Below are positions 24,949-32,256 of a DNA stretch of 64,000 nucleotides, in pieces. Origin of the DNA: Longimicrobium sp. (GTDB taxonomy: Bacteria; Gemmatimonadota; Gemmatimonadetes; Longimicrobiales; Longimicrobiaceae); the NCBI RefSeq assembly GCF_036388275.1, contig NZ_DASVSF010000060.1, forward strand, positions 62,001-126,000. The letters run 5' to 3'. The position numbers and the translations under genes are program-made. A model generated the notes under the pieces. It was not told where the DNA came from, searched no databases, and saw only the letters and a list, made by a program, of their open reading frames with translations. Each line of letters begins with the position of its first letter. The first letter of the stretch is position 1.

Positions 24949-25040
24949 ACACGAATTCTCCCCCTCTCCCGCTTGCGGGAGAGGGGGCCGGGGGGAGAGG
25001 GCAGCCAGGGAATGCGCCGGCGTCAATCGAAACGCCCCTT
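24949..25040 (+). repeat. R3 repeat copy 1 with hairpin
   Basis: A GC-rich element with arms CTCTCCCGC and GCGGGAGAG around a short loop (24964-24983) and flanking C-rich and G-rich runs. The same sequence, in inverted orientation, occurs at 58812..58892. The stretch also shares the flanking GCCGGCG-type bases. It occupies most of the 343-base gap between 24852 and 25196; no gene is seen there. Confidence 0.65.
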
Positions 25041-25195
25041 CATTCGCCAGCCGCGACAAGGCCGAGGCCGACGCATCCGTGCCGCAGCCGCGCCGCGGAC
25101 GGGCCCGCGCTGAAACCAATCGCCTCCCGCGCCCGTCGAATGCGCATCGGTGGGGCGTCGACGGCCCCGCTTTCACATCCGTCCGGGGCTCCCCC

Positions 25196-26308
25196 ATGAT
25201 CGCATATCGCCGCACGCTTCTCGTCCTGGCGTTCACCCTCGGGGCCTGTGCCCCGCATCGCCCGTCCGCCGTCGCTCCCTCGCGCGATCCGTCCGCCGCG
25301 CAGATCGCCGCGCTGGACGAGAAGGCGCCGCTCTGGCTGGCCGAGCACCACGTGCCCAGCATCGCCGTCGCGTACATCCGCGACGGTCGCGTGCAGTGGA
25401 CGAAGGTGTATGGCGAGCAGTCCGAGGGGGTGCCCGCCACCCCGCAGACGCTGTACAACGTGGCGTCGCTCGCCAAGCCCATCTTCGCCGAGACGATGCT
25501 GCGGCTGGCGGCGGAGGGACGCCTGTCGCTGGACGAGCCGCTCGCCGGCCACTGGGTAGACCCGGACGTCGCGGCCGACCCGCGCCACCAGAAGCTGACG
25601 CCGCGCATTGCGCTCAGCCACCGTACCGGGTTTACCAACTGGCGCTACCAGACGGGCGGAAAGCTGGTGTTCGGGGGCGAGCCGGGCACCGCGTTCGGCT
25701 ATTCCGGCGAGGGATTCGAGTACACCAGGCGCTTCGCCCAGAACAAGCTGGGGACGCCCTGGGAGGCGCTGGCCAGCCGGTACGTGTTCCAGCCGTTCGG
25801 GATGGCGAGCACGTCGAACTCGCGGCGCGACTGGTTCGCGGGTCGCGTCGCCCGGCCGTACGGGCGCGAGGGGCGCTACGGCGAGCCTACCATCCAGGAT
25901 TCCGCACTGGCTTCCGACGACCTGTACACGACCGTGGGCGATTACGCGGCGTTCGTGGTGGGCGTGATGAACCGCGACGGGCTTCCGGCCGCGTTCGCCG
26001 CCCAGCGCGACTCGGCCCACGTGGCGAACGAGGCCGCCGCGGCGCGCTGCGACCGCACCCGCGTTACGCACTGTGCTCGCGTGGGCATGGGGCTGGGATG
26101 GGAGATCCTGGAGTATCCGGGCGAAACCGTGCGGCTTCACACCGGCGGCGACTGGGGAGAGAGCACCCTGGCGTTCTACATCGCGGAGCGACGCGAGGGC
26201 GCCGTGATGCTCACCAACGGCGCGGCGGGGATGATGGTGATGCTGCGCGCCGTGAACCTGCTGTTCCCCGACACCCGGCTGGCGGAAGAGGTCCGCAGCT
26301 ATTACTAA
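25196..26308 (+). CDS. Beta-lactamase-like serine hydrolase lipoprotein
   Basis: A 370-residue penicillin-binding/beta-lactamase class C-like hydrolase. Motif 1 is SLAK (Ser91, Lys94), the YxN-type motif is seen as the YSGEGFEY region, and motif 3 is HTGG. The N-terminal signal ends LGAC (Cys18), so the protein is lipidated. Such proteins include esterases, peptidases and beta-lactamases; the substrate is unknown. The ATG at 25196 is chosen because it directly precedes the signal. A hairpin follows its stop. Confidence 0.85.
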   Translation: MIAYRRTLLVLAFTLGACAPHRPSAVAPSRDPSAAQIAALDEKAPLWLAEHHVPSIAVAYIRDGRVQWTKVYGEQSEGVPATPQTLYNVASLAKPIFAETMLRLAAEGRLSLDEPLAGHWVDPDVAADPRHQKLTPRIALSHRTGFTNWRYQTGGKLVFGGEPGTAFGYSGEGFEYTRRFAQNKLGTPWEALASRYVFQPFGMASTSNSRRDWFAGRVARPYGREGRYGEPTIQDSALASDDLYTTVGDYAAFVVGVMNRDGLPAAFAAQRDSAHVANEAAAARCDRTRVTHCARVGMGLGWEILEYPGETVRLHTGGDWGESTLAFYIAERREGAVMLTNGAAGMMVMLRAVNLLFPDTRLAEEVRSYY

Positions 26309-26321
26309 CGGCGGTGCACGC

Positions 26322-26348
26322 GGCGGGCGCGAAGCACTTGCGCCCGCC
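26322..26348 (+). terminator. Hairpin after the beta-lactamase-like gene
   Basis: GGCGGGCGC and GCGCCCGCC form a nine-base stem with a nine-base loop, 13 bases after the stop codon at 26308. There is no T-tract, so it may need Rho or act as an mRNA stabiliser rather than a classic terminator. Confidence 0.45.
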
Positions 26349-26422
26349 ACCCTCGGGGGCTGAGCTTGATTCCGCCCGCCACGCAGCTCAAGCGCGCCCA
26401 CCTGCCGCACCCGGTTTTACCG

Positions 26423-27127
26423 ATGCACCTGCGCATCCCCGCCCTGCTCGCCGCGCTCGCCCTGCTTTCCGGGTGCACGCTTTCCACGGTTCGCTCCGCG
26501 GAGGTGTATCCCGGCCTCTCGGCGAACGTCCAGGTTTCGGCCATGTCACCTCCGGGCGATGATGCGTCCTGGTTCTGGGGCGCGGAGTGCAACGGCTGCA
26601 ACGAGCCGGTCCCTGGATTGTACGCGGAGCTGACGCTCGGCAACGTGAGCGCCGACGGTGGGCGCGGCCACGAGTTCAGCGCCGGGCTCGACGGGTTCTC
26701 GCCGTTCGTGGGCGCGTACAGGCAGTTGGGAAAGAGCGAGCGGTCGGCGTACGGCGTCGGCGGGCGGCTGGGGCTTCCGCTCATTTCGTGGAGCTCGTCG
26801 CAGGTCTACGGCCGGTACGACCGCATTCTCCGCCCGGGGCAGCGCCTGCTGCTGAACCCCGCCGTCGTGCTGCAGTGGGGCAAATCTCCGAACGGCGAGA
26901 ACCCCGCGTACTTCCTGGCGCTCGTGCAGGGCGTGGGCATGGAGCTGGAGGGAGATCACGTGTCGTTCATCCCCGCCGCCTCGGTCGTGCTGATGGGTGG
27001 AGAGCGCTCCAGCTACGCACAGGCAGGCGGTCCGTTCACCACCGCGTTCGCCACGGCCTCCGTCGCCGTCGTCTTCCATCGCAAGCGCACTCCCGCCCCC
27101 GCGGCCCCGGCTCCGGCCCAGCCATGA
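26423..27127 (+). CDS. Hypothetical lipoprotein
   Basis: A 234-residue lipoprotein (LLSGC, Cys18). The mature part has alternating beta strands (YAELTLGNVSADGG, VVLQWGKSP and the late FATASVAVVF strand) that could form a small outer-membrane beta-barrel, and a Pro/Ala-rich tail. No family is recognised. The ATG at 26423 is placed just before the signal peptide; an upstream in-frame ATG at 26366 is less likely. It is followed by the GlcG-like gene. Confidence 0.65.
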   Translation: MHLRIPALLAALALLSGCTLSTVRSAEVYPGLSANVQVSAMSPPGDDASWFWGAECNGCNEPVPGLYAELTLGNVSADGGRGHEFSAGLDGFSPFVGAYRQLGKSERSAYGVGGRLGLPLISWSSSQVYGRYDRILRPGQRLLLNPAVVLQWGKSPNGENPAYFLALVQGVGMELEGDHVSFIPAASVVLMGGERSSYAQAGGPFTTAFATASVAVVFHRKRTPAPAAPAPAQP

Positions 27128-27197
27128 TGGACGCGCCCCGGGTGAACGGCGCATGCTCGGCTTCCCTCGTCATCCAACGACTCCCCGCTCCGGTGCC

Positions 27198-27668
27198 ATG
27201 ATCAAGACCACGGTCGCATCCCTCGTCCTGCTCGCGCTGTTCGTCTCCTCGCCCGCGCGTGCGCAGCTGCTCCAGACGCAGACCCTCAGCCTGCAGGCCG
27301 CCCGGACCATGGCGGCGGCGGCCGAGGCGGAGGCGCGCGAGAACAACTGGAACGTGGCGATCGCCATCGTCGACGCCGCGGGAGAGCTCATCCTCTTTCA
27401 CCGGCTGGACCAGACGCAGCCCGCCAGCCTGGACATCGCCATCGGAAAGGCGCGCACCGCGGCGCGGTTCCGGCGCCCCACCAAGGTGCTGGAAGACGCG
27501 GTTGCCGGCGGACGCACGGTGCTGTTGGCGCTGGACGGCGTGCCGCTGGAAGGCGGCCTGCCGATCATCGTGGACGGCCGCGTGATCGGCGCGGTGGGCG
27601 TCAGCGGCGTCACCTCGCAGCAGGATGCGCAGGTGGCGCAGGCGGCCATCGACGCCCTGGTGCGGTAG
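27198..27668 (+). CDS. Exported GlcG/HbpS family protein
   Basis: A 156-residue protein with a signal peptide ending in ARA (residues 1-22) and a GlcG/HbpS-type domain. The family features are LSLQAARTMAAAAEAEAREN, VAIAIVDAAGELILFHRLD and the late GGLPIIVDGRVIGAVGVSG. Members bind heme or small organic molecules; one is HbpS. The signal peptide fits a periplasmic or extracellular form. Its metabolic role is unclear. Confidence 0.88.
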   Translation: MIKTTVASLVLLALFVSSPARAQLLQTQTLSLQAARTMAAAAEAEARENNWNVAIAIVDAAGELILFHRLDQTQPASLDIAIGKARTAARFRRPTKVLEDAVAGGRTVLLALDGVPLEGGLPIIVDGRVIGAVGVSGVTSQQDAQVAQAAIDALVR

Positions 27669-27719
27669 GTGCCGCAGCGCTGAGGAGTGGCGACCGAGCC
27701 AAGTCACGCCGCCGATGGC

Positions 27720-28214
27720 ATGCTGTTTCACGTAAGCGAGGCGGAGATCGGCCGGTTCGACCCGCGGCCCACGGCGTTCACGGACGAGCCGGTGGTGTGG
27801 GCGATCGACGGCCGCCGGCTGCACAATTACCTGCTGCCGCGCGACTGTCCGCGCGTGACCTTCTACGCCGGCCCGGGGACGACCGCAGACGACGCCGAAC
27901 GCTTCCTGGGAACGAGCCCGGCCGTCGTCGCGGTCGAGAGCGCCTGGCTGGAGCGCATCCGCGCGTGCGTGCTGTACTGCCATCACCTGCCGTCCCGGAC
28001 CTTCGAGTGCCTGGATGACGGTGCCGGCTACTTCGTCAGCCGCGACGCCGTGGTGCCCGAGCAGGTGGAGGTGATTACGGACATTATCGCGGAGCTGCTG
28101 GCCCGCGGCGTGGAGTTGCGCTTTCTGCCCAGCCTCTGGCACCTGCACGATTCCGTCGCCGCATCCAGCCTGCGGTTCTCCATGATCCGGATGCGAAACG
28201 CCGCGCCGCGCTGA
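27720..28214 (+). CDS. DUF6886 family protein
   Basis: A 164-residue soluble protein. The opening MLFHVSEAEIGRFDPRP matches the DUF6886 start, and the pattern RLHNYLLPRDCPRVTFYAG is typical of the family, which has no known function. The frame is also open from a GTG at 27687, which would add eleven residues, but the family length fits the ATG at 27720. It is next to the GlcG-like gene without overlap. Confidence 0.78.
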   Translation: MLFHVSEAEIGRFDPRPTAFTDEPVVWAIDGRRLHNYLLPRDCPRVTFYAGPGTTADDAERFLGTSPAVVAVESAWLERIRACVLYCHHLPSRTFECLDDGAGYFVSRDAVVPEQVEVITDIIAELLARGVELRFLPSLWHLHDSVAASSLRFSMIRMRNAAPR

Positions 28215-28336
28215 AGTCACTCAACCGGATCGTGTCGATTTCGCGTCGGCTCGTTCGACGTACAGTTGGAGCGGAGATTCCACGCGCGGCCGGGCAGGCC
28301 ACCCCCGCTCTCCACCCGACACCGATGGAGACACCG

Positions 28337-28705
28337 ATGCGATTCATGAACCTCGTAAAGAGCGCCGAGAACGCCGGCCCCATGCCCCAGTCGTTCATGG
28401 ACGCCATGGCCGCGGCGAGCGAACAGTCCCGCCAGGCCGGCAAGCTGCTCGACACCGGCGGCCTGGCCTCGACCGCGCGGAGCACGCGGGTGCGCGTCTC
28501 GGGCGGAGAGCTCAGCGTGCTGGACGGCCCCTTTGCCGAGGGCAAGGAAGTGGTGGGCGGCTACGGCATCGTGGAGGCGGCGTCCAGGGAAGAGGCCGTG
28601 GAAGGCGCCGTCTGGCTGATGAACATGCACCGCGAACACTGGCCGGGGTGGGAGGGCGAGGTGGAAGTCCGCCAGATCATGGGGCCAGAAGATTTCGCCC
28701 AGTAG
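28337..28705 (+). CDS. YciI-like protein
   Basis: A 122-residue protein of the YCII-related fold, related to DGPF-domain proteins. The family pattern is MRFMNLVKSAENAG, then a LSVLDGPFAEGKEVVGGYGI core (the DGPF motif is visible) and a final acidic E-V-R-Q-I strand. These proteins often sit next to sigma factors; none is seen here. The ATG at 28337 follows a GGAG ribosome site; an earlier ATG at 28325 is in the same frame. Confidence 0.85.
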   Translation: MRFMNLVKSAENAGPMPQSFMDAMAAASEQSRQAGKLLDTGGLASTARSTRVRVSGGELSVLDGPFAEGKEVVGGYGIVEAASREEAVEGAVWLMNMHREHWPGWEGEVEVRQIMGPEDFAQ

Positions 28706-28755
28706 GCCCGGCGACCGCGCTGCATAAACCCATCGACGTCATCGAGAGGAACGCC

Positions 28756-29259
28756 ATGTCCATCGCCTCACGCATCCGCCCGTGCCTCTGGTTCTCCGAC
28801 CAGGCGGAGCAGGCCGCCGAGTTCTACACGCGCATCTTCCCCAACTCGCGCATCGTCACCATCACCCGCTTTCCCGCCGCGGGCGTGGAGATCCACGGGC
28901 GCCCCGCGGGCTCCGTGATGACGGTGGTGTTCGAGCTGGACGGCCATCAGTTCACCGCGCTGAACGGCGGCCCCGTGTTCACGTTCAACGAAGCCGTGTC
29001 GCTGGAGGTGCACTGCGGCACGCAGGAAGAGGTGGACCACTACTGGGAGCGGCTCGGGGAGGGCGGCGATCCCGCGGCGCAGCAGTGCGGCTGGCTCAAG
29101 GACCGCTACGGCCTCTCGTGGCAGATCGTGCCAGCGGGAATGGAGGAGATGCTGGCCGACCCCGAGTCGGCCCCCGCGGAGCGCGCAATGACCGCCATGC
29201 TGGGGATGAAGAAGCTGGACCTGGGCGAACTCAAGCGCGCGCACGCCGGCATCACCTGA
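28756..29259 (+). CDS. VOC/PhnB-like protein
   Basis: A 167-residue protein of the VOC fold, PhnB-like (3-demethylubiquinone methyltransferase-like annotation). The opening IRPCLWFSDQAEQAAEFYT and the HQFTALNGGPVFTFNEAVS core are characteristic. The central VEVHC and WLKDRYGLSWQIVP elements complete the barrel. It is likely not a methyltransferase. An AGAGGA ribosome site precedes the ATG. It follows the YciI-like gene at short distance, so co-transcription is probable. Confidence 0.88.
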   Translation: MSIASRIRPCLWFSDQAEQAAEFYTRIFPNSRIVTITRFPAAGVEIHGRPAGSVMTVVFELDGHQFTALNGGPVFTFNEAVSLEVHCGTQEEVDHYWERLGEGGDPAAQQCGWLKDRYGLSWQIVPAGMEEMLADPESAPAERAMTAMLGMKKLDLGELKRAHAGIT

Positions 29260-29310
29260 GCGCCAGCGCGTCTGCCTGTCACTCGACCGTACCTCCACGA
29301 CAGAACCGCA

Positions 29311-29409
29311 TTTCACGCAGAGGACGCAGAGGATGGGAGAGAGGACGCAGAGAAAAGGCTTCGTCTTTCTCTGCGTCCTCTCCGTTCCCTCCGCGGCCTC
29401 TGCGTGAAA
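29311..29409. repeat. Long inverted repeat (TTTCACGCAGAGG type)
   Basis: Arms beginning TTTCACGCAGAGG at 29311 and ending CCTCTGCGTGAAA at 29409 form a hairpin of about 40 bp with inner GGACGCAGAGAAA/TTTCTCTGCGTCC pairing. It lies downstream of the VOC gene. Similar dispersed hairpins are found across unrelated bacteria, so this is likely a REP-like element. It could also act as a terminator for the VOC gene. Confidence 0.75.
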
Positions 29410-29465
29410 CGGTGTTAGCGAGGCAGCCGCGATCCCGGGCAGGGCACCGCGCCCTGCCCGCGTTC

Positions 29466-29494
29466 TTGCGCGCCCGTGGTGGTATGGTTATGCA
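29466..29494 (+). promoter_or_regulatory. Candidate promoter of the GntR-ABC operon
   Basis: TTGCGC (29466-29471) is followed after 17 bases by TATGCA (29489-29494). The -10 overlaps the palindromic operator, about 110 bases upstream of the GntR start at 29602. Placement fits repression by occupying the -10. Confidence 0.5.
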
Positions 29495-29504
29495 TATCAC
29501 CATA
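29483..29504 (+). promoter_or_regulatory. Palindromic operator 1 (GntR-type)
   Basis: The 22-base near-palindrome with arms TATGGT and ACCATA (29483-29504) is followed by a CAGGTCG shared with the site at 32133..32162 (right half-site TATCACCATAGC). It overlaps the -10 of the GntR operon promoter, so the regulator encoded at 29602 probably represses its own operon here. Confidence 0.6.
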
Positions 29505-29601
29505 GCTGTGCAGGTCGCCCGCAAGCGTGTCGATGCGGCGCGGGGAAAGTCGCGGCGGCAATGCGCCCGCCCCGCCTGATCGCAGGGGTCATCGGGAAAC
29601 C

Positions 29602-29994
29602 ATGGTGGATCGCGAGTGGAACGACAGCCAGCCCATCTACCGACAGCTTCGCGACATGGTGGCCGCGATGATCCTGGACGGCGTGCTGAACGAGGGTGAT
29701 CCGCTGCCTTCCGTTCGGCAGGTGGCGGCCGAGTACCGCGTCAACCACCTGACGGTGCTCAAGGGCTACCAGCAGCTGGTGGATGAGCGGCTCGTGGAGA
29801 CGAAGCGCGGCCGCGGCATGTTCATCAATCCCGGCGCGCGCAACCTGCTGCTGCAGGGGGAGCGCGAGAAGTTCCTGACGGAGCAGTGGCCCCGGATCCA
29901 GGAAACCATCCAGCGGCTGGGCCTTACGCCCGAGGACCTGCTGGCCGCCGCCGCTGCCGGGGCATCCGCGTCCAATCCCCCGAAAGAGCGCTGA
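29602..29994 (+). CDS. GntR family regulator, YtrA-like
   Basis: A 130-residue short GntR-type DNA-binding protein. The winged helix is visible as QPIYRQLRDMVAAMILDGVL and the recognition helix SVRQVAAEYRVNHLTVLKGY, followed by the wing LVETKRGRGMFI. The C-terminal part is about 50 residues, the short form of the YtrA subfamily that regulates neighbouring ABC transporter operons and binds a palindrome near the promoter. The next gene, the ATPase, begins four bases after its stop, so they are co-transcribed. Two matching palindromes exist (29483 and 32133). Confidence 0.88.
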   Translation: MVDREWNDSQPIYRQLRDMVAAMILDGVLNEGDPLPSVRQVAAEYRVNHLTVLKGYQQLVDERLVETKRGRGMFINPGARNLLLQGEREKFLTEQWPRIQETIQRLGLTPEDLLAAAAAGASASNPPKER

Positions 29995-29998
29995 AGCC

Positions 29999-30874
29999 AT
30001 GGCATGCATCCAAGCCCGCGGCCTGCGCAAGTCGTTCGGCAGCACGGTGGCGCTCGATGGTTTGGACCTGACGGTGGAGGAAGGCCGCATCGTGGGGCTG
30101 ATCGGTCCCAACGGGGCGGGGAAGACCACGGCGCTCAACGCCATCCTGGGCCTCACGCGGTACGAGGGCGAGCTGAACGTGCTGGGCCACGACCCGTGGA
30201 GCGAGCGCGACCGGCTGGCGCGCGACGTCTCGTTCATCGCCGACATTGCAGTGCTGCCGCGCTGGCTGCGGGTTTCGCAGGCGCTGGACTACGTCGCCGG
30301 CGTGCATCCGCGGTTCGACCGCGCCAAGGCAGAGGGATTCCTGGCGAACACGGAGATCAGGCGCACGAGCAAAGTGGGCGAGCTGTCCAAGGGAATGGTG
30401 GCGCAACTGCACCTGGCGCTGGTGATGGCCATCGACGCGAAGCTGCTGGTGCTCGACGAGCCGACGCTGGGGCTGGACATCCTTTATCGCAAGCAGTTCT
30501 ACGACTCGCTGCTGAACGATTTCTTCGACCGAACGCGCACCATCGTGGTGACCACGCACCAGGTGGAAGAGATCCAGGACGTGCTGACGGACCTGGTATT
30601 CATCGACCGCGGGCGCCTCGTCCTGGAGTGCAGTATGGAAGAGTTCGAGCAGCGCTACGTGGAGGTGATGGTTCGCCCCGGGCAGCTGGACGGGGCTCGC
30701 GCGCTGGGCCCCATCCACGAGCGCCACCTGTTCGGCCGCAGCATCCTGCTGTTCGACAACGCGGACCGCGACCAGGTGGCGGCGCTCGGTGAGCTGCGGA
30801 CGCCCAGCATCGCGGACGTGTTCGTCGCCGTAATGGGCAGCCGGCCGGGCCAGGAACGCGGAGCCGGCCGATGA
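29999..30874 (+). CDS. ABC transporter ATP-binding protein
   Basis: A 291-residue ABC ATPase. Walker A is GPNGAGKTT (residues 38-46), the signature is the LSKGM variant typical of YtrB/EcsA-type exporter ATPases, and Walker B is LLVLDEPTLGLD. The C-terminal part beyond about residue 215 is an accessory region. It pairs with the permease that overlaps it by four bases (ATGA at 30871). The cargo is unknown; YtrA-regulated systems in Bacillus respond to cell-wall stress or cationic compounds. Confidence 0.92.
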   Translation: MACIQARGLRKSFGSTVALDGLDLTVEEGRIVGLIGPNGAGKTTALNAILGLTRYEGELNVLGHDPWSERDRLARDVSFIADIAVLPRWLRVSQALDYVAGVHPRFDRAKAEGFLANTEIRRTSKVGELSKGMVAQLHLALVMAIDAKLLVLDEPTLGLDILYRKQFYDSLLNDFFDRTRTIVVTTHQVEEIQDVLTDLVFIDRGRLVLECSMEEFEQRYVEVMVRPGQLDGARALGPIHERHLFGRSILLFDNADRDQVAALGELRTPSIADVFVAVMGSRPGQERGAGR

Positions 30875-31791
30875 ACGCCGCACCGCACGGCGCCGTGGAC
30901 GCCACGGCCGACGCCCCAGCCCCGGCCCGCACGCGGCCGTTCTACTGGTCGGTGCGGCGGGAGCTGTGGGAGAACCGCTCCATCTACCTGGCTCCGCTGG
31001 GCGTCGCCGCGTTCGCCGTCGCCGGGCTGGTGATTCACGCCGTCACCATGCCCAGCCACATGCCCGGCATGCTGGCCGTGGACGACGCGGGCACGGGATC
31101 GGCCTCCGTCACCTACCGCGTCGCCGCGCTGCTGATGCTGGCGACCACGTTCGTCATCGCGGCGTTCTACTGCCTGGAGGCGCTGGCCGGCGAGCGCCGG
31201 GACCGGGCCATCCTCTTCTGGAAGTCGCTCCCCGTCTCGGACCTCACGACGGTGCTCGCCAAGGCCGGCGTTCCGCTGGTAATCCTGCCGCTGCTGGCCT
31301 TTGCGTCCATCGTCGCCATGCACGTGGTGATGCTGCTGCTGAGCGCCATCGCCCTGGCGATCAACGGCCACGGTATGGGCGTGCTCTGGGGCGAGCTGCG
31401 GCTGTTCACCATGTGGATGGCGCTGCTGTACTCGGTCGTGTGCATGGTGCTGTGGCACGCGCCCATCTACGGATTTCTGCTGCTGGTGTCCGGCTGGGCC
31501 CGGCGCACGGCCGTCCTGTGGGCGGTGCTGCCTCTGCTCGCTTTTGGCGTGCTGGAGAAGCTGACGTTCGACAGCATGAACGTCACCGCGTTCGTCCAGT
31601 ACCGGCTGCTGGGCTGGCACCTCCACGCGTTCGACCCGCGGGGGCCCGCCATCACCATTCCGTTCCACCCGTCGACCCCGCTCACGCCGGGCCGTATCCT
31701 GGGCACGCCGGACCTTTGGATCGGGCTGGTGCTCGCGGCAGTGTTCATCGCTGCGGCGGTCCGCATGCGCCGGCACCGCGAGCCGATCTGA
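30871..31791 (+). CDS. ABC transporter permease
   Basis: A 306-residue permease with six hydrophobic segments. The N-terminal YWSVRRELWENRSIYLAP and the first helices fit an ABC-2-like exporter permease. It starts within the stop of the ATPase gene and is the last gene of the operon. The partner regulator is the GntR protein at 29602. There is no periplasmic binding protein, which fits an exporter. Confidence 0.85.
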   Translation: MNAAPHGAVDATADAPAPARTRPFYWSVRRELWENRSIYLAPLGVAAFAVAGLVIHAVTMPSHMPGMLAVDDAGTGSASVTYRVAALLMLATTFVIAAFYCLEALAGERRDRAILFWKSLPVSDLTTVLAKAGVPLVILPLLAFASIVAMHVVMLLLSAIALAINGHGMGVLWGELRLFTMWMALLYSVVCMVLWHAPIYGFLLLVSGWARRTAVLWAVLPLLAFGVLEKLTFDSMNVTAFVQYRLLGWHLHAFDPRGPAITIPFHPSTPLTPGRILGTPDLWIGLVLAAVFIAAAVRMRRHREPI

Positions 31792-31820
31792 TCCCGATCC
31801 ACCCTCCCGGGCCAGGCGGA

Positions 31821-31941
31821 GCCGAGGCCGCGACCCTGCACGGGCGAATAAATTCGCTGCAACGAACACACGATGTCCGCCTGCGCGGACTGCATGCTTT
31901 CGTGTGGCTCGGGCGGTCGTGCGCGCCCATGCTGCGGTGCA
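31821..31941 (+). repeat. R1 repeat copy (two stacked hairpins)
   Basis: An element with GCGAATAAATTCGC and GTCCGCCTGCGCGGAC, each a small palindrome, the latter a perfect stem. Homology to the copy at 58675..58795 continues over about 120 bases to CGGTGC. Short false open frames are encoded within it. It separates the ABC operon from the haloperoxidase-like gene. The rest of the 465-base gap before 32257 has an operator but no gene. Confidence 0.7.
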
Positions 31942-32132
31942 AGCCCGGTTGCGCCCGCGCGTGCAGGTGAAGCCGCGGACGGGACGCGCCAGCGGCCCGG
32001 GCCGGGGCTTTCCGCTTTCCGAGCGGCGGGTTCACCCGCTCCCTACCGTCACTCTCCCGTAGCGCCGCACCACCCGTCCGTCCAACCCTCCCATGAAAAA
32101 ATCCGGATGCGCGACGAAAGGCTTGCGCGATT

Positions 32133-32162
32133 TATGGTGTTATACTAGAGTATATCACCATA
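32133..32162 (+). promoter_or_regulatory. Palindromic operator 2 (matches operator 1)
   Basis: A 30-base near-perfect palindrome TATGGTG...CACCATA, 94 bases before the haloperoxidase-like ATG at 32257. The half-sites TATGGT/ACCATA, and the right flank TATCACCATAGC and GCAGGTCG, match the operator at 29483..29504. A TTGCGC lies at 32123 and TATACT (32141) is inside the palindrome. The GntR regulator probably controls this gene too. Confidence 0.65.
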
Positions 32163-32256
32163 GCGCAGGTCGATCCTTCACCGGCGCATTCAAGTCCGCT
32201 CCAGCCGAACGGGGCGGACCGTTTCACCCGACCAGGCACACACGGGAGAAGACATC

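Noticed and set aside
31821..31941. Short open frames within the R1 elements
   Set aside because: The hairpin elements produce recurring false peptides (such as QSAQADIVC) in several copies; no ribosome site or conservation as protein.
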